From assembly GCA_964384255.1 (NCBI GenBank), contig CAYLKH010000080.1:1-8422 (forward strand): a stretch of 8,422 nucleotides of DNA. The letters run 5' to 3'. Under the pieces are notes generated by a model. It saw only the letters and a program-made list of their open reading frames with translations. It did no database searches and had not been told where the DNA came from. Below are positions 6,275 to 8,422 of the stretch, one piece after another (position 1 is the stretch's first letter; each line of letters begins with the position of its first letter). Made by a program: the position numbers and the translations under genes. The stretch is from SIG469 sp964384255. Lineage in GTDB: Bacteria > Bacillota > Clostridia > Oscillospirales > Oscillospiraceae.

Positions 6275-7633
6275 CTATTTAACCAGCGAACGCTTTTTCC
6301 ATCTGCCGGAGAAGAAGTAGTACGCACAGATGACACCTGCGCCGAAGGGGGCGATAGCTCCGCCCAGGAACACGCCGATGATGCCCATATCCAGCACGAT
6401 GGCAAACAGATAGCTCAGGCCAACCCGCAGCACCACGCCGTCGAAGGCGACGCTGATAAGAGCCAGCATGGAATAGCCAACGCCGTTGGCGATGGAACCG
6501 TAACCATCCAGCAGGCAGTGGGCAATATAGGTGAAGGACATGAATCGCAGATAGAGGATGCCGATCTCGATAACGCCGGGGTCAGAATTGAACAGGCTTA
6601 CCAGCTGGCCGGGGATAAGCTGAGTTATAACGAACAGCACGCCTTCGATAATGAGCAGCATACCCACAGTCCAGTTGACGGTGGAACGGGCCCGGTCGAT
6701 ATTCCCGGCACCTACGTTCTGGCCGACCATGGTGGATGCGGCGGAGGAAAACGCATAGATGGGAATGGTGGCAAAGGAGGTTATTTTGCCGCCAACGCCA
6801 TAGGCTGCCGAAGCAGTTACGCCGAAGCCGTTGACGATAGATGTGACGAACATCATGGATATCATAAGTACGCTGAACTGGAGAGCCAGGGGGACTCCGA
6901 CTTTAAGTATCATCTTCAGCCGTTTGCCGACGATTTTGAAGCTTTTGAGAGCGAAGTCGAACACAAAGCCTTCCTTTCGGCGCAACAGATAAACCAGCGA
7001 GCAGGCAAAGCTGACACCCTGAGAAAGGGCGGTGGCCGCTGCGGCACCGCCTGCGCCCCAGTCCAGAGGGCCGACAAAAATAATGTCCAGAACGATGTTG
7101 ACAACAGAGGCTATTCCCACGAAGATCATGGGACGGGTGGAATCGCCCATGCCACGGAGGACAGCGCAAACGGCATTGTAGCCAAAAATGCAGATGGTGC
7201 CGATGGAGCAGACGATGAAATAATTCCTGGCTTCGGTATAAGCTTCCGCAGGAGTATTCATCAAACCCAGCAGAGGATCGGCCACAAAAATGCATACTAT
7301 GGGGATGATTATGGACATTATAAACATGGAGGTAAACATGGTGCCGATGGTTTCCTTCTGACCGTCACGGTCGCCAGCACCCTGATACTGAGCCAGAATT
7401 ATCTGACCGCCCATGGAAAGTCCGGTGCCAAGGGTGGTGAATAAACTGGTAATGGTGGATGCGGTGGAAACACCCGACAGGCCGATACTGCCCATAAGCT
7501 GGCCAACAACGACCATGTCTACCAGACTGTACACGCTTTGCAGCAGATTGGCTATGAGGAAGGGGACGGAAAAACGGAGCAGCAGCTTCGGTATGCTGCC
7601 GGAGGTGAGGTCAAGGGTCGCGGATTTGTTCAT
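6275..7633 (-). CDS. MATE family efflux transporter
   Basis: A 452-residue, strongly hydrophobic polytopic protein of normal MATE length. The N-terminal SGSIPKLLLRFSVPFLIANL and VDMVVVGQLMG match TM1 of the family. GTGLSMGGQIILAQYQGAGD gives the conserved end of the TM2/TM3 region, and the related TMVGQNVGAGNIDRA segment marks the start of the second lobe, as expected from the internal pseudo-twofold repeat. About 12 membrane helices are expected. MATE proteins export cationic drugs, dyes or metabolites using a Na+ or H+ gradient; the substrate cannot be told from sequence. The ATG at 7633 has AAAGG (7643-7647) nine bases upstream. No regulator gene is adjacent. It has its own promoter and shares the downstream hairpin with the convergent gene. 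Confidence 0.95.
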   Translation of the reverse strand: MNKSATLDLTSGSIPKLLLRFSVPFLIANLLQSVYSLVDMVVVGQLMGSIGLSGVSTASTITSLFTTLGTGLSMGGQIILAQYQGAGDRDGQKETIGTMFTSMFIMSIIIPIVCIFVADPLLGLMNTPAEAYTEARNYFIVCSIGTICIFGYNAVCAVLRGMGDSTRPMIFVGIASVVNIVLDIIFVGPLDWGAGGAAAATALSQGVSFACSLVYLLRRKEGFVFDFALKSFKIVGKRLKMILKVGVPLALQFSVLMISMMFVTSIVNGFGVTASAAYGVGGKITSFATIPIYAFSSAASTMVGQNVGAGNIDRARSTVNWTVGMLLIIEGVLFVITQLIPGQLVSLFNSDPGVIEIGILYLRFMSFTYIAHCLLDGYGSIANGVGYSMLALISVAFDGVVLRVGLSYLFAIVLDMGIIGVFLGGAIAPFGAGVICAYYFFSGRWKKRSLVK

Positions 7634-7682
7634 AGATAGTTGCCTTTCGATATTACGTAGTCTAATTATTTTGCCAAAGCTG

Positions 7683-7711
7683 ATTATAATCTAATGAAAA
7701 ACGATTTGCAA
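7683..7711 (-). promoter_or_regulatory. MATE gene promoter
   Basis: On the minus strand, TTGCAA (7706-7711) and a perfect TATAAT (7683-7688) are separated by 17 bases. The predicted start is near 7676, giving a leader of about 43 bases to the ATG at 7633. Confidence 0.8.
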
Positions 7712-7777
7712 GTCCCGGTTTCAACCTTTTCGACATCTTGGCGATGATTTTCAAATAAAGATCCCGAAAACAGCACA

Positions 7778-7801
7778 CGCCCCGGACGATTGTCCGGGGC
7801 G
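7778..7801. repeat. GC-rich 10-bp perfect hairpin
   Basis: CGCCCCGGAC (7778-7787) and GTCCGGGGCG (7792-7801) pair perfectly around the loop GATT. Neither strand has a U-run directly after the stem, so it is not a standard intrinsic terminator. It lies 66 bases upstream of the MATE -35 in a GC-poor setting. Confidence 0.75.
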
Positions 7802-7895
7802 GGCCTGAAGAAAATATTGAAAAGAAAATAAAAGGAAGTACGAAGAAATGAGCAGTGTTATTAACTGTCATGAATTATAACAGACAAAATTCATT

Positions 7896-7923
7896 TTGAC
7901 AATTGGCTTAATTGACGTATTTT
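7896..7923 (+). promoter_or_regulatory. Possible distal plus-strand promoter
   Basis: A perfect TTGACA (7896-7901) is followed after 16 bases by TATTTT (7918-7923). AATTGG (7901-7906) and CCAATT (7924-7929) bracket the spacer as an inverted repeat. It would give either a long (about 275-base) rpsO leader or a separate small transcript. Confidence 0.35.
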
Positions 7924-7942
7924 CCAATTAAACGCATGGGTT

Positions 7943-7981
7943 TTTGTGCAAGATGAATAACTTTTGTAGCTGTTGCACAAA
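7943..7981. repeat. 9-bp inverted repeat with two TTGNNCAA half-palindromes
   Basis: TTTGTGCAA (7943-7951) is the exact reverse complement of TTGCACAAA (7973-7981), with 21 bases between. Each arm contains its own near-palindrome TTG-NN-CAA, with centres 29 bases apart. It could be paired operators on DNA or a hairpin in RNA. Confidence 0.55.
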
Positions 7982-8029
7982 TTATAACATGTTCAGTTGT
8001 TGATGTGACGAAAACGACCGGCAAAACAC

Positions 8030-8043
8030 GAATTTTAAAATTC
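8030..8043. repeat. 14-base perfect palindrome upstream of the rpsO promoter
   Basis: GAATTTTAAAATTC reads the same on both strands and ends 15 bases before the rpsO -35. It may act as an A/T-rich UP-like element or as a protein site. Confidence 0.55.
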
Positions 8044-8058
8044 ATTTGCAAAAAGGGC

Positions 8059-8087
8059 TTTACTTTCAAAGAAGGCTGTGATAAAAT
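8059..8087 (+). promoter_or_regulatory. rpsO promoter
   Basis: TTTACT (8059-8064) and TAAAAT (8082-8087) are separated by 17 bases. A TGn (TGA, 8079-8081) directly precedes the -10. The predicted start is near 8094, about 110 bases before the rpsO ATG. Confidence 0.65.
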
Positions 8088-8093
8088 TGTAAG

Positions 8094-8204
8094 GCTTTAG
8101 CATAGCATGGCCCCATGGCCTTGCCGGAGGATAACGCCGCTTTGCGGCATTCACCAGCCCCGGCTCAGCATGAGGGTAATAACTTTTGAAAGGTGAAAAC
8201 TATT
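8094..8204 (+). promoter_or_regulatory. Structured rpsO 5' leader, candidate S15 autoregulatory element
   Basis: GCCGC-TTT-GCGGC forms a perfect hairpin (8136-8148), enclosed by possible GCCGG (8123-8127) with CCGGC (8160-8164) pairing. TTCACC (8150-8155) is the exact complement of GGTGAA (8192-8197), which contains the Shine-Dalgarno. Separately, TAATA/TATTA and TTTT/AAAA pairing (8177-8205) would place GAAAGGTG in a loop. S15 proteins commonly regulate their own mRNA through leader structures; assignment to a known class is inference. Confidence 0.5.
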
Positions 8205-8422
8205 ATGATGCTTAAAGACGAAAAGACTGCCATTATTGAGCAGAACCGCCTCCACGAAACCGACACCGGTTCTCCCGAGGTCCAGATCGCTATCCTTACC
8301 ACCCGCATCAACCAGCTGACCGAGCATCTTCGTGTCCACAAACACGACAACCACAGCCGCCGTGGTCTGCTGAAAATGGTCGGCAAGCGCCGCAACCTCC
8401 TTGACTACCTTGCCAAGAAGGA
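8205..8422 (+). CDS. rpsO: 30S ribosomal protein S15 (partial, 3' end beyond window)
   Basis: The 72 codons present match S15 almost throughout: HETDTGSPEVQIAILT (17-32), then NQLTEHLRVHKHDNHSRR (36-53) and GLLKMVGKRRNLLDYL (54-69). S15 is a primary 16S rRNA-binding protein of the small subunit platform, contacting the three-way junction of helices 20-22. The conserved HDNHSRRG segment is part of the rRNA-binding surface. The full protein should be about 88-89 aa, so only some 16 residues are missing. Two in-frame ATGs occur (8205 and 8208). AGGTGA (8191-8196) is 8 bases from the first and 11 from the second, so the first is preferred. It has its own promoter and a structured leader. Which gene follows is not visible. 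Confidence 0.97.
   Translation, partial: MMLKDEKTAIIEQNRLHETDTGSPEVQIAILTTRINQLTEHLRVHKHDNHSRRGLLKMVGKRRNLLDYLAKK

Larger units (their letters stand above)
7712..8058. other. Gene-free AT-rich region upstream of rpsO with several structured elements
   Basis: No credible protein gene lies here on either strand. A GC-rich hairpin (7778-7801), an inverted repeat (7943-7981), a 14-base palindrome (8030-8043) and a possible extra promoter (7896-7923) stand out from AT-rich sequence. A ten-codon open frame, MSSVINCHEL (7848-7880), has AAAGGAAG (7831-7838) about 10 bases upstream, but it is too short to call. No known riboswitch or small RNA class was recognised. Confidence 0.6.

Noticed and set aside
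6518..7444. A 308-codon plus-strand open frame opposite the MATE gene
   Set aside because: Its His/Asp/Gly-rich composition is what the complement of membrane helices gives. The MATE reading is clear.
7662..7871. A 69-codon minus-strand open frame upstream of the MATE gene
   Set aside because: It runs through the MATE promoter and the GC-rich hairpin, lacks a good ribosome binding site and has no recognisable features.

Overview
The window suggests a Gram-positive, fairly GC-rich Firmicute, most plausibly a gut-type Clostridia (Oscillospirales-like). The evidence is consensus sigma-A promoters, strong AGGAGG-type ribosome binding sites, a lipobox lipoprotein, a class S11 D,D-carboxypeptidase and an S15 protein of clostridial appearance. 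I cannot name a species. No mobile element, CRISPR array, tRNA or rRNA is visible.

Layout. 1-1778 (minus) encodes most of the Tex RNA-binding/transcription accessory protein, cut by the window edge before its S1 domain. A 193-base divergent spacer separates it from a plus-strand pair: a small SAM-dependent methyltransferase-like protein (1972-2628), which appears to have a leaderless promoter, and a two-domain lipoprotein (2689-3756). A hairpin at 3777-3801 separates the lipoprotein from the convergent D-Ala-D-Ala carboxypeptidase (3851-5005, minus). The carboxypeptidase is divergent from a stand-alone E2/CAT-fold acyltransferase-like protein (5205-6080, plus). That gene has a perfect TTGACA-17-TATAAT promoter, and its -35 overlaps a candidate carboxypeptidase -35. 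A 21-bp perfect hairpin and a degenerate 7-bp tandem repeat follow, then a MATE efflux transporter (6275-7633, minus). A 571-base gene-free region leads into rpsO (8205 to the window end, plus).

How the parts relate. The window is a mosaic of small, mostly monocistronic housekeeping and envelope genes rather than one operon-encoded system. Three products act at the envelope (lipoprotein, carboxypeptidase, MATE pump), and Tex and S15 belong to transcription/translation. I see no convincing new multi-gene system. The points worth a second look are: the acyltransferase-fold protein with Glu where the catalytic His should be; the duplicated lipoprotein fold; the leaderless methyltransferase; the shared -35 divergent promoters; the hairpin plus heptamer repeat; and the structured rpsO leader with an internal anti-Shine-Dalgarno.
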